Shown piece by piece: positions 9,621 through 18,392 of a stretch of 59,135 bases of DNA. A model generated the notes under the pieces. That model was not told where the DNA came from, did no database searches, and worked only from the letters and a program-made list of their open reading frames with translations. How positions within the stretch are numbered: position 1 is the stretch's first letter; the number at the start of each line of letters is the position of its first letter. Position numbers and translations under genes: made by a program. The DNA comes from an uncultured Clostridia bacterium (GTDB taxonomy: Bacteria; Bacillota; Clostridia; TANB77; CAG-508). Location: NCBI GenBank assembly GCA_934129745.1, contig CAKOWZ010000012.1, positions 1-59,135 of the forward strand, given 5' to 3'.

Positions 9621-10006
9621 ATGATGGATAATCAGAAATTTGGAGATTTCATTAAAAAGTTAAGGAAAAAAAAGGACTAACTCAAAAAGAATTAGGAGAT
9701 AAATTAAATATAACGGATAAAGCAATTTCAAAATGGGAAAGAGGATTAAGTTTTCCAGATATTACGATGCTAAACACATTGTCTGATTTTTTTGAAGTTG
9801 ACGTATCAGAACTATTAAATGGAGAAAAAGGAATAAAAGACAAAGCAAATGTAGAAGTATTGATAAAAGAAGCAATAGAAAAGTATAAAAATATTGAAGA
9901 AAAAAGAAAAAATAAACTAAACAAAATAAAGAAGGTTGTTGGAATTTTCTCCTTAATTGTATTTTTTAGTTCAGCATTATTGCAATTAGGATATATATTG
10001 ATTTGA
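9621..10006 (+). pseudogene. XRE-type membrane-anchored regulator, frameshifted at an A8 tract
   Basis: ATG at 9621 or 9624 begins an HTH_3 domain (DNQKFGDFIKKLRKKK), which stops at TAA 9678-9680. One frame back, the rest continues without interruption (GLTQKELGDKLNI... to TGA 10004-10006), giving a complete HTH plus a C-terminal membrane helix. The break lies at eight A residues (9666-9673); nine would restore the frame. The tract includes A AAA AAG, a classical -1 slippery heptamer, so -1 ribosomal slippage or transcriptional slippage could still give full-length protein. No CGG is involved. Adjacent sequence is decayed, so a dead gene is the simpler reading. Confidence 0.7.
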
Positions 10007-10256
10007 AAAAGAACAACTAGAATATGAGATAGATGACAATATAAAAAAGCAATGACTAACAAATGATATATGCGCATTAACATATCTTGATAAAGATAAT
10101 AATTTAAGAGAATATGTTGTAACCTATGAAGATCGAGAAGTATGTCTTTACGCCGAATGCTCACGATTTCGTTAGTGGACTATTAAGTGGCTCTTCGTTA
10201 ATATTAAATATTCTAGGTATTATTCATTTACAGAAAAGGAAAATCAAAGATAAATA
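10007..10256 (+). pseudogene. Decayed coding remnants behind the XRE gene
   Basis: Short open stretches in different frames remain: one reads EKEQLEYEIDDNIKKQ, stop, LTNDICALTYLDKDNNLREY; another, from about 10139, reads FTPNAHDFVSGLLSGSSLIL and ends with a hydrophobic helix, basic tail and TAA at about 10254-10256. They look like pieces of a membrane-anchored regulator or its partner. No intact start with ribosome binding site is seen. Confidence 0.5.
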
Positions 10257-10313
10257 AATAGTTAAAAATAACAGGCATTAAAATTACATTTGTAATATAA
10301 TGCTACTAAATAA

Positions 10314-10466
10314 AGAGCAGTATTGCAGGAAATTTCAGATAAAAGAAATAAAAAAGGTATTCCATTTTTAATACATCACGCAAATCCGTTGCAAGTTCAA
10401 TACGAAGAAGATGTTTTAGAGTTATATGGTCAAGATTCTATAATAGGTCATTATAGAATTAGTTAA
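10314..10466 (+). pseudogene. 3' fragment of an unidentified gene
   Basis: A frame without start codon, preceded by an in-frame stop at 10311-10313, encodes about 50 residues containing GIPFLIHHANPLQVQYEEDV and ends at TAA 10464-10466. Composition looks like real protein, so this is probably the tail of a deleted gene. Family not recognised. Confidence 0.45.
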
Positions 10467-10493
10467 AGTTTATATTGAATAGGAAATAAAATT

Positions 10494-11378
10494 ATGAAAA
10501 GTATAAATAAGGAAGAATTGCACGAAATATTTGATAAATTAAAAGATGAGAAAAAAGAATTTGAAAAATTATATGAACAATATGGAAATCTTGTATATAA
10601 AATCGCTTTTTCTATTGTTAAAAATCGTGAACAAAGTGAAGATATAAAACAAATAGTATTTCTTAAAATATGGAAGATAGAAAAAGATAAATTACCTGCT
10701 AGAAATGAAGCAAGTTGGCTCTATTCTATAACAAAAAATGAAACATTAAACTATATAAAAAAGCAAAAAGATACTATTAGTTTAGATGATATTTATTATA
10801 TAACTGTAGAAGATAAAGAATTAAATAAAATTATTGATAAAGAGTCGTACAACAAAATATTAGATAGGTTAGAATCCAAAGAACAAGAGATAATATCTTT
10901 AAAAATATTAGGAAATTTATCATTTCAAGAAATTGCACAAATGTTAGATGAACCAGTAGGAACGATAAAATGGAAATACTATAAATCTATACATACATTA
11001 AAAATACTTTTAAGCAATTTAAGTATGCTTATTGTAACATTGCTTGTTGGATTAAAGACAATGTTCAATACTAATAAATCAGAACAGCCTAGTATTGCGG
11101 AGCAAGAAAAAAATATAACAGAGGATTCTACTACAAAACAAGCCGAAAAAACGAAAACTGAAACAGAATCTCAAGATAGAAGTGAAAATAATATAATAGC
11201 GGAAGATTCTACTAAAGAAGAAACAAAAGAGGAGATTATTATACCCAAATCACAAGAAATAAATTATGTTGGAGTAGGAATTTTAAGTATTTCTGGAATT
11301 TTCTTAATAGTAACTTTAATTTTTACAATTTTTTTCGTAAAATACCAACTAAAAGCAAAGAAAAAATTGTCTAAATAA
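10494..11378 (+). CDS. Membrane-tethered sigma-70 family (ECF-like) sigma factor
   Basis: 294 residues. Sigma region 2 spans about 20-90 (FEKLYEQYGNLVYKIAFSIV, SEDIKQIVFLKIW), region 4 about 120-170 (ILDRLESKEQEIISLKIL, SFQEIAQML). Unlike ordinary ECF factors it continues with a hydrophobic segment near 175-190, an acidic Ser/Thr/Glu-rich stretch (190-262) that would lie outside, and a strong membrane helix near 264-287 with a basic tail. So it is a sigma factor fused to a membrane module, a possible built-in anti-sigma or sensor. The next gene, 22 bases on, encodes a membrane-anchored extracellular protein that may be its partner. Confidence 0.8.
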   Translation: MKSINKEELHEIFDKLKDEKKEFEKLYEQYGNLVYKIAFSIVKNREQSEDIKQIVFLKIWKIEKDKLPARNEASWLYSITKNETLNYIKKQKDTISLDDIYYITVEDKELNKIIDKESYNKILDRLESKEQEIISLKILGNLSFQEIAQMLDEPVGTIKWKYYKSIHTLKILLSNLSMLIVTLLVGLKTMFNTNKSEQPSIAEQEKNITEDSTTKQAEKTKTETESQDRSENNIIAEDSTKEETKEEIIIPKSQEINYVGVGILSISGIFLIVTLIFTIFFVKYQLKAKKKLSK

Positions 11379-11400
11379 TAGAAAGGTAAAAGGTGATATT

Positions 11401-12730
11401 ATGAAAAAAGTAATAAAAATAATTTGTATTGTATTAGGAATAATAATTATGTTAGGAATAATATTCTTTTCAATAGACAATTATAGAGTATCTAAAGGAC
11501 AAACGCCAATATTTTGTATAAAAAATCCAGCAGGAGTTATAGCAGATGGTGGAACAGCAGAATATTTTGGTTTGGGATATAAAGTAATAGATTTTAATAC
11601 ACTAGCAGGATATGATGAAATAAAAATAGGAACGTGGTTTATGAAATATGAGGACTTTAGTTCTGAAATGGCAGAATATGAATTGAAATTTGAGAGTGAA
11701 ACAACAGCAAATGAAAATAGTAAATATAATTATTCAAAAACTGTTAATGATGTAATTGTAAAATTAAATATTCCTGAAGGATGGAATTATGAAGAAACTA
11801 CAGATACACAAAATGAGAACGAAAAATTTACTTTAACTCTTTATAAAACATCAAAAGATAAAAGTGCAAGTTTAACTTTTTATACTAATAAATTTGCTGT
11901 ATGTGGCACTGGATTAGAACAAAAAGAAATAACTTTAAATAATGGAAAAACAGCAAAAGTTGGATATTATGATGGAAATGAAAACTGGGACTTTATCTCA
12001 TTTTATAAATCAAACAATCCTTATTTTGCTTTTATAAATAATGGACTTGACGATGATGAATCACAAGAAGTATTGGAGCTCGCAAAAACAATTAATTTTG
12101 ATAGTGGAGATGAAGAGACTACTCGGAAACTCATTTTATGGTAAAGTAATCGAAAGTAATAGCAACTACATTATAGTAGAGCCAAATAAAGATGAAGAAA
12201 TAAGAACGTCAGCAGATAAAATAATGATTGGATTAGAGGGAAATAATGATGCTATTTATACTGTAGGAACAAATGTAAAGATTACTTACGATGGTTATGT
12301 AATGGAAACTTATCCTGCACAAATAAAAACTACTAATATTGAAATAAAATCAGTAGAAAATTTTGAGATAATTTTTTCTAAAAAAGAGTCAACGGATAAT
12401 GACAAAACATATACAATTTTAAGTAAAACAGAAACAGATAAATATGATTATGATATATATGGATATAATGGAATTGTAAACATAAAGATTGATGGAGAAG
12501 AATATTTATTGAAAGATGCTTTATTACAAAATAAAATAACAATGGATGAAATAATTGAAAAAGCAAATGATGATTTGAAAAATAACAAAATAACAGGAGA
12601 TACATATAAAGATGGTGGAAGTATGATTTATCAGTATAGTGATTATACAATTATAAAATGCCATACTTTAGATGGAAACAGAGATGTGTATATTGGAGCA
12701 ACAGAAATGAATATAAATGATGTAATTTAA
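11401..12730 (+). CDS. Membrane-anchored extracellular protein with DUF3221-like C-terminus; +1 recoded at CGG (442 aa)
   Basis: The frame from ATG 11401 ends at TAA 12142-12144, but at ACT CGG AAA (12121-12129) skipping the C at 12124 joins it to an open frame ending 12730: 241 + 201 residues. The first part has an N-terminal membrane anchor (7-27), an IKNPAGVIADGGTAEYFGLGY segment shared in style with clostridial lipoprotein-like partners, and a beta-rich domain. The second part starts exactly at a DUF3221-like domain (SFYGKVIES, IIVEPNKDEEIRTSADKI, GTNVKITYDGYVMETYP). The downstream part has no convincing own start or ribosome binding site. It follows the tethered sigma factor and may be its sensor or effector; function inferred. 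Confidence 0.65.
12121..12127 (+). other. CGG +1 recoding site 1 (ACT C GGA)
   Basis: 0-frame ACT CGG AAA CTC leads to a stop 18 bases after CGG begins. Skipping C12124 gives ACT GGA AAC TCA and restores the C-terminal DUF3221-like domain. Residue after the shift: Gly. Same pattern as the sites in bceA, fabD and accD: pyrimidine-ending codon, CGG, AA. Confidence 0.75.
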
Positions 12731-12742
12731 GTATAATTAGAA

Positions 12743-12775
12743 AAAATAACAGGTAGTGATTTACCTGTTATTTTG
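12743..12775 (+). terminator. Intrinsic terminator
   Basis: AAAATAACAGGTA (12743-12755) pairs perfectly with TACCTGTTATTTT (12762-12774). It lies 12 bases after the stop at 12730, which supports the +1 frame end as the natural end of the transcription unit. Confidence 0.85.
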
Positions 12776-12780
12776 TATTT

Positions 12781-12921
12781 AATGAAATTACAATTAGAAA
12801 TCAATTTAAGAAAGAAACTTTATTAGAAAGATTAAAAGAATTATTTAATAGTTGGAGGCAAGTATGGATATATTATCAACAAAAACTTATAAAATTTTTG
12901 CATAATAAAAATTTATTTTAA
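12781..12921 (+). pseudogene. Short 3' gene remnant
   Basis: An open frame without start codon reads NEITIRNQFKKETLLERL and WIYYQQKLIKFLHN and ends with TAA 12919-12921. It has protein-like helical composition but no ribosome binding site. It may be the tail of a deleted gene. The remaining bases to 13121 hold nothing else I can support. Confidence 0.35.
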
Positions 12922-13121
12922 AAATTTTTCATAAAAATCATCTCCTTTGTGTACATTACAGCAAATTCACATAAAATATGATGCTGAAATTTGTCGAAAA
13001 CAACAAAAAATATTAAAATTATAGAAAAATTAAACAATTTATGATAAAATTTGGATATAAAATAGTAAATTATCGCTTACTTTAATATATGTTTATCAGT
13101 AGTAATAGGAGAACAAATTAT

Positions 13122-14294
13122 ATGTTACCAACAATAAAATCAGACAGTATTTATCCACTATCAAATGATGTAGCAATATTTAACATTAACATATTAGATA
13201 TAATATTTTTAATAGGAGTTATATGCCCAATAATAAAAAGAAAATCTATTTTCAATTCAAATAATGATGTATTGGATAAATATAATAGTAATAAAATAAA
13301 GGGATTATTGGCAATATTGATAATAATGCACCACTTGTCTATCTATATAAAAGATGTAATTCTATTTAAAATACTTACGATAATAGGAATTATTGCGGTT
13401 TCAGCATTTTTCTTTTATTCGGGATATGGATTAATGACAAGCTATTTAAAAAAAGAAAGTTACATAAAAGACTTTTTGAATAAAAGAATAATGAAAATAG
13501 TTATACCATATATAATAGCAATTATGTTTACTGGTTTAGCATATCTATTAACTAGACAATTAACCCCTAGAAAAATTTTTAATTCTTTAGTTGAGGGAGA
13601 ACCAATTGTAAGATTTTCGTGGTATGTGTTAGCAATTATTATTTTATATGTAGTCTTTTACTTGTCAGCTAAGTTTTTAAAAAAGAAGAAAATGATAAAT
13701 ATTGCAGTATTTGGTGGAACTATCTTATATTGCATAGTTGTCAATAATGTTTTAGGTTTTAATAATTGGTGGGTTAATTCTTGCTTTGCATTTTTTATAG
13801 GTATATTTTGGGCAAGTTATAAAGAAAGATATACCATAACATTAAAAGACAAAAATAAAATAATTAGATATGCAATAATACTTTTAATTATATTATTTGT
13901 AATAATAGGATTTCAATTTTTCACAAGTGAATATGCTGCTATGGATATAATAAACAATACAGACCTAGCAGATGATATAATGAGGCAACCTATTCCTGTT
14001 ATAAATATGAACATTATTTGTATAGTGTTACTTTTTATGTTGTTTAATATATTAGAAAAAGTAAGATTAAATGATAAGGTATTTACTTTTTTGGGAAATA
14101 TATCTTTTGAAATTTATTTATATCATGGATTAGTTATGTATTTATTGAGAAATTCTTGCTATTATTGTAGAATCGATTATATATATGCTATTCTAGTAAT
14201 CGGATTAAGTATAATATTAGCTAAACTCATGAATGTAGCAAACAATAAAATATATGCTTTTTATTTGAGTAAAATTGAGAAAAAATCATGTTAA
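13122..14294 (+). CDS. Acyltransferase 3 family membrane protein (OafA/YrhL-like)
   Basis: 390 residues from ATG 13122, chosen for AGGAGA 9-15 bases upstream; the in-frame ATG at 13089 has no such site. About ten membrane spans. Family landmarks: KIKGLLAILIIMHHLS (active-site His), AFFFYSGYGL, the LNKRIMKIVIPYI helix and the late FEIYLYHGLVMY. These enzymes O-acylate cell-surface sugars or peptidoglycan from cytoplasmic acyl-CoA. In this cargo region it fits an envelope-modification or antimicrobial-resistance role; substrate unknown. Confidence 0.88.
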   Translation: MLPTIKSDSIYPLSNDVAIFNINILDIIFLIGVICPIIKRKSIFNSNNDVLDKYNSNKIKGLLAILIIMHHLSIYIKDVILFKILTIIGIIAVSAFFFYSGYGLMTSYLKKESYIKDFLNKRIMKIVIPYIIAIMFTGLAYLLTRQLTPRKIFNSLVEGEPIVRFSWYVLAIIILYVVFYLSAKFLKKKKMINIAVFGGTILYCIVVNNVLGFNNWWVNSCFAFFIGIFWASYKERYTITLKDKNKIIRYAIILLIILFVIIGFQFFTSEYAAMDIINNTDLADDIMRQPIPVINMNIICIVLLFMLFNILEKVRLNDKVFTFLGNISFEIYLYHGLVMYLLRNSCYYCRIDYIYAILVIGLSIILAKLMNVANNKIYAFYLSKIEKKSC

Positions 14295-14417
14295 TTATAA
14301 CGACAACTTACATGTATATAGTAATTTGTAGTAATATAGATTAAATGTTAAAACTCATTGCTTGTAGCAACGGACAGTTCTTTATATAATATTTGTAAAG
14401 AAAGGAGTTGGTGTAAA

Positions 14418-14927
14418 ATGTTAAAAGAAAACATTAAATCAATAAGAAAATCAAAAGGACTTTCGCAAGAAGAACTTGCCATAAAATTAAATGTAGTTAG
14501 ACAAACAATTTCTAAATGGGAACAAGGTTTGTCAGTACCTGATGCAGAAATGTTAATCTCAATATCAGAAATTCTTGAAACACCTGTAAGCAAATTACTT
14601 GGAGAAAATATTTCTGAATCTAAAGTAGATGATTTGAAAGCAATTTCTGAAAAATTGGAGATAATAAACTTACAATTATCACAAAGAAAGAATGAGAAAA
14701 GAAAAATCGTTCATTGGTTTTTAATCTCATTATGTATAATTATAATAATTGTTTTTATATCCTTAATTTTATTAAATAGTCCATACTTAAATTGGGATTA
14801 TAGTAATCCTGAAAATGCTGTTTTAGGAGTTGCTTTTCATTCTATTGAATGGCTATTTATTAGAATAGCACCAATCATATTTATAGGATTAGTTGTTGGA
14901 ATTTTTTTAACTAGAAAGAAAAATTAA
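14418..14927 (+). CDS. XRE-family regulator with two C-terminal membrane helices
   Basis: 169 residues from ATG 14418, with AAAGGAG 11-17 bases upstream; an upstream in-frame start at 14358 is unlikely. The HTH_3 domain covers residues 5-60 (IRKSKGLSQEELAIKLNVVRQTISKWE). A linker leads to two membrane spans, about 98-122 and 146-164. Membrane-bound XRE regulators of this form are frequent in Clostridia. It is a full-length paralogue of the frameshifted gene at 9621. Confidence 0.85.
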   Translation: MLKENIKSIRKSKGLSQEELAIKLNVVRQTISKWEQGLSVPDAEMLISISEILETPVSKLLGENISESKVDDLKAISEKLEIINLQLSQRKNEKRKIVHWFLISLCIIIIIVFISLILLNSPYLNWDYSNPENAVLGVAFHSIEWLFIRIAPIIFIGLVVGIFLTRKKN

Positions 14928-14972
14928 AATTATTTGGAACAAACTATTTAGATTACAAATTGAATGAAATAG

Positions 14973-14996
14973 GACTATCACACGATAGTCTTTTTC
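14973..14996 (+). terminator. Intrinsic terminator before the BceRS-like operon
   Basis: GACTATC (14973-14979), loop ACAC, GATAGTC (14984-14990), then five T. Confidence 0.8.
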
Positions 14997-15001
14997 TAAT
15001 C

Positions 15002-15044
15002 TTACAAAAATGTAAGGTGCAAATCTTAAAAAGTATGCTATAAT
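15002..15044 (+). promoter_or_regulatory. BceR-type operator and promoter of the two-component operon
   Basis: TTACA-AAAA-TGTAA at 15002-15015 matches the published BceR-type box TNACA-N4-TGTAA. A TATAAT -10 lies at 15039-15044, with no good -35 element, as expected for an activator-dependent promoter. The identical box recurs upstream of bceA at 19517-19530, linking this response regulator to that transporter and to its own expression. Confidence 0.78.
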
Positions 15045-15062
15045 AGAATTGGTGATGAAACA

Positions 15063-15734
15063 ATGTCAAAAATACTAATAGTAGAAGATGATGAAAAACT
15101 AAGTAAAGAATTAAAAATCTTTTTAGATAAAAATGGATATGATGCAGTAATATTACAAAAGTTTGATAATGCAGTAGAAGATATTTTAAAAGAAAATGCA
15201 GATTTAATATTACTAGATATAAATTTGCCATATACAGATGGAGAATTTATATGTAAGGAAATAAGAAAAACATCAAATGTACCAATAATAATGGTAACAA
15301 GTAGAGATAATGAAATGGATGAATTAATAAGTCTAAATTATGGAGCAGATCAATATGTAACAAAACCATTCAATATTCAAATTCTACTAGCAAAAATTAC
15401 AGGACTTTTAAAGAGAAATCAAAATGCAGATAAGAGCCAAGAAAAAATAAAGTGTAATGGATTTATTTTAAATGTATCTAAAAGTATGATAGAAACAGAA
15501 AATAAAAAGATAGAACTTACAAAAAATGAATTAAAAATATTACATTATCTAGTATTAAATCAAGGTAAAATAGTAACAAGAGAAGAAATTATGAATTATT
15601 TATGGGAAAGTGAGAACTTTATAGATGATAATACTTTAACAGTAAATATGACTAGATTAAGAGGTAAATTAGAAGAATTAGGAATAAAAGATTCTATTGA
15701 AACTAAGAGAGGACAGGGATATATATTAAAATGA
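15063..15734 (+). CDS. BceR-like OmpR-family response regulator
   Basis: 223 residues. Receiver domain 1-115 with the acidic pair near residues 8-10 (EDD), phosphoacceptor Asp52 (LLLDINLPY) and conserved Lys (VTKPF). C-terminal winged helix 125-223 ends IETKRGQGYILK. The stop overlaps the kinase start by 4 bases. Operator boxes at 15002 and 19517 suggest it activates its own operon and bceAB in response to cell-wall-active peptides. Confidence 0.9.
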   Translation: MSKILIVEDDEKLSKELKIFLDKNGYDAVILQKFDNAVEDILKENADLILLDINLPYTDGEFICKEIRKTSNVPIIMVTSRDNEMDELISLNYGADQYVTKPFNIQILLAKITGLLKRNQNADKSQEKIKCNGFILNVSKSMIETENKKIELTKNELKILHYLVLNQGKIVTREEIMNYLWESENFIDDNTLTVNMTRLRGKLEELGIKDSIETKRGQGYILK

Positions 15735-16750
15735 GTTTTAAAAGTTTTTTGAAAGATAGAATTACATATATCATATTAATTTTATTTGCAAGTATAACCT
15801 CTCAAATATTGCTATTGCCATCAGAAATAGCAATATTTGTTAGAATCTATGTTGGACTAGCTCCTATTATATTATTTTTAATATACTTTTTTATAGAATA
15901 CTATAAAAAGAAAAATTACTATAACAATTTAAAAGAAAGTATGATGGAATTAAGTGAAAAATATCTAATTGCAGAAATAACAGGAAATCCTGGTTTTGAA
16001 GAGGGAAAAATCTTGAAAGAGATAGTACAAGAAACAGGAAAGTCAATGTTGGAGAATGTAGATAAATATAAATATTTGCAAGAAGATTATAAAGAGTATA
16101 TAGAACTATGGATACATGAAATAAAATTACCAATAGCAGCAGGAAAGATGATAATAGAAAACAATAAGTCAGAAGTAACAGAAAGTATCAATGAGGAATT
16201 AGACAAAATAGAAAACTATATTGAACAAGCTCTTTTTTATGCTAGAAGTAATACAGTCGAAAAAGATTATTACATAAAGAAAGTGAATTTAAAAGAAATT
16301 GTAAATTCTTCTATTATAAAAAATAAAAGAAATCTTATTCAAAATAAAATAAACATAGATGCACATGATATAAATACAATTGTTTATACGGATCATAAAT
16401 GGTGTATGTTTATTTTAAGTCAAATTATACAAAATGCAGTAAAATACAGTAAGGAAGATAGTAAGAAAATTGAAATTTATTCAGAAATTAAAAAAGAGAA
16501 TACGATTTTATACATAAAAGACAATGGAATTGGAATTAGAAAAGGAGAAATTACTAGAGTATTTGAAAAAGGATTTACTGGAGAAAATGGAAGAAAAAGA
16601 GGACAAAAAGCTACAGGAATTGGATTATATTTGTGTAAGAAATTATGTAATAAACTAGGATTAGGTTTAGAGCTAAATTCGGAAAAAGATGTTGGAACAG
16701 AAGTGAAGATTGTATTTCCTAAAAGTAGTTTTATAAGCGAAACATTTTGA
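15731..16750 (+). CDS. BceS-like intramembrane-sensing histidine kinase
   Basis: 339 residues. Two N-terminal membrane spans (about 12-28 and 36-55) separated by only a few residues, so no extracellular sensor, the hallmark of Bce-type kinases that read the state of the partner transporter. Phospho-accepting His129 (LWIHEIKLPI), N box (ILSQIIQNAVKYS), G boxes (DNGIGI, KATGIGLYLCKKL). Its cognate transporter is probably the BceAB pair 2.9 kb downstream. Confidence 0.9.
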   Translation: MSFKSFLKDRITYIILILFASITSQILLLPSEIAIFVRIYVGLAPIILFLIYFFIEYYKKKNYYNNLKESMMELSEKYLIAEITGNPGFEEGKILKEIVQETGKSMLENVDKYKYLQEDYKEYIELWIHEIKLPIAAGKMIIENNKSEVTESINEELDKIENYIEQALFYARSNTVEKDYYIKKVNLKEIVNSSIIKNKRNLIQNKINIDAHDINTIVYTDHKWCMFILSQIIQNAVKYSKEDSKKIEIYSEIKKENTILYIKDNGIGIRKGEITRVFEKGFTGENGRKRGQKATGIGLYLCKKLCNKLGLGLELNSEKDVGTEVKIVFPKSSFISETF

Positions 16751-16762
16751 TTATATCAAAAG

Positions 16763-16789
16763 GAGAGTTCAAATTTGAACTCTCTAATT
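16763..16789. terminator. Bidirectional terminator between convergent genes
   Basis: A perfect 22-base palindrome: GAGAGTTCAAA (16763-16773) and TTTGAACTCTC (16774-16784), flanked by A-rich and T-rich tracts. It serves both the kinase gene and the convergent protease gene ending at 16790. Confidence 0.85.
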
Positions 16790-17551
16790 TTAATATTCTT
16801 CAATATATAATGCTTTGGCTAAATAAGGCGTTATTTCATTAATATTATACCAACCAGAACTTTTGCTATTATTTTCTAATCCATTAGGGTTAGAAACATA
16901 AACCATATTTTTACCATCAGTAGCAAGTAAAGCCATATAATGAGAGGCAGTAGTCCACCTGTTGTCAGTTGGTTTATTCCATACACAAATGATAATAGGG
17001 CGGTCAGTTTTTAAATGATTTATTATATTTTTATTTGATAAATGAGTAGAATCATAATAAAAGTCTGAATTATCAATTCCATAAACAGAAGATAATTCTT
17101 TAGACAGATTATCATAATTTAATACTGGATAATATTTTTGCCTAAGATCTTCTGGAGTATAATTTTTATTGTAACCACTTAAAATAATTGACATTACAGT
17201 TATTCCACATCCGTTTTCAGCCATAGTACCATTCCAATATTCCGAATTAGACCAAGAAGAATTACCATTTTGTTTATATTCGATATATGTTCTTTTATTT
17301 TTCTCTTTCGTTGTAAATGTTGTAAAGTATCCATCTTTATTATTAATCTTTTCTTGACCTATTCCAGAATAATTTTTATTGGTATCTTGTTTTATAATTT
17401 TATAGTTTGAATTATTAATACTATTAGGTAATAATGATTGGTTTATATTTGTATTAACAGTATATCTATTAATACAATATACTGCTGAAATTATAAATAG
17501 TATAAAAAATAATATTTTTTGTATGTTTAATTTTTTCTTTTTTTGTTTCAT
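16790..17551 (-). CDS. Secreted or membrane-anchored C39-like cysteine peptidase
   Basis: 253 residues from the ATG at 17551 (minus strand), preceded by GGAGGAG. One N-terminal signal/anchor helix (about 13-31). The C39_2-type peptidase core has Cys in ENGCGITVMSIIL, His in ASHYMALLA and Asn/Asp in VSNPNG. Related enzymes cleave double-glycine leaders or surface proteins; the substrate here is unknown. It is the only minus-strand gene between two two-component systems, so it may degrade an antimicrobial peptide (inference). Confidence 0.8.
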   Translation of the reverse strand: MKQKKKKLNIQKILFFILFIISAVYCINRYTVNTNINQSLLPNSINNSNYKIIKQDTNKNYSGIGQEKINNKDGYFTTFTTKEKNKRTYIEYKQNGNSSWSNSEYWNGTMAENGCGITVMSIILSGYNKNYTPEDLRQKYYPVLNYDNLSKELSSVYGIDNSDFYYDSTHLSNKNIINHLKTDRPIIICVWNKPTDNRWTTASHYMALLATDGKNMVYVSNPNGLENNSKSSGWYNINEITPYLAKALYIEEY

Positions 17552-17705
17552 TTTTTCTCCTCCTTGTAACTTGTCTTTATTATACAAGAATAAAGAAAAA
17601 TAAGTTTTAAAAAATACTTAAATAAATCTTAACTTTTTCTTACGAAATGAAGAAACAGATGAAAAAAAGCAAAATATATGTTATAATTCAAGGGAAAGAA
17701 GGAAT

Positions 17706-18392
17706 ATGATGAATGTTTTGATATTAGATGATGAAAAAGAAATTGCAGATTTAGTAGAAGTTTATTTGAAAAATGAAAATTATAATATATATAAATTTTA
17801 CGATTCAGATGATGCAATAAAATGTATAGATACAGTTAAATTAGATTGTGCAATATTAGATGTAATGATAAAAGGAAAAAACGGATTTGAAATATGTCAA
17901 TATATTAGAAATAAAAAACTAAACTTTCCAATTATAATGCTAACAGCAAAAATTGAAAATCAAGATAAAATTACAGGATTAACATTAGGTGCAGATGACT
18001 ACATCACAAAACCATTTAATTCTCTCGAATTAGTTGCCAGAGTCAAATCAGCAATAAGAAGATATAAACAATACAACAATTATAAAACTGATGAGGAAAA
18101 GATATATATTGATGGTTTGGAAATATGCAAAGAACAGCATAAATGTTTATTGTATGATAAAGAAATCGATTTAACTCCAATAGAATTTGATATTTTACTT
18201 TATCTTGCAAGCAAAAAAGGTGAGGTTGTTAGTTCAGAAGAACTATTTGAAAAAGTATGGAAAGAAAAATATTTAGATAATAATAATACTGTAATGGTAC
18301 ATATTAGAAGGATTAGAGAAAAATTAAAAGAAGATACCAAAAATCCTAAATATATAAAAACAGTATGGGGAGTGGGTTATAAAATTGAATGA
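17706..18392 (+). CDS. VanR-like OmpR-family response regulator
   Basis: 228 residues; ATG at 17706 or 17709, with AAGGAA just upstream. Receiver with EDD-equivalent DDE near 8-10, phosphoacceptor Asp52 (AILDVMIKG) and Lys in YITKPF. C-terminal winged helix with PIEFDILLYLA and YIKTVWGVGYKIE endings typical of VanR/PhoB types. Overlaps the kinase gene by 8 bases. Probably regulates envelope-stress genes in this island; targets unknown. Confidence 0.88.
   Translation: MMNVLILDDEKEIADLVEVYLKNENYNIYKFYDSDDAIKCIDTVKLDCAILDVMIKGKNGFEICQYIRNKKLNFPIIMLTAKIENQDKITGLTLGADDYITKPFNSLELVARVKSAIRRYKQYNNYKTDEEKIYIDGLEICKEQHKCLLYDKEIDLTPIEFDILLYLASKKGEVVSSEELFEKVWKEKYLDNNNTVMVHIRRIREKLKEDTKNPKYIKTVWGVGYKIE

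Noticed and set aside
12041..12730. Independent second gene starting at 12041 or 12110
   Set aside because: Candidate starts lack a well-placed ribosome binding site, the first 25 residues look like out-of-frame reading of the upstream gene, and conserved domain sequence starts exactly after the CGG. A +1 joined gene explains it better.
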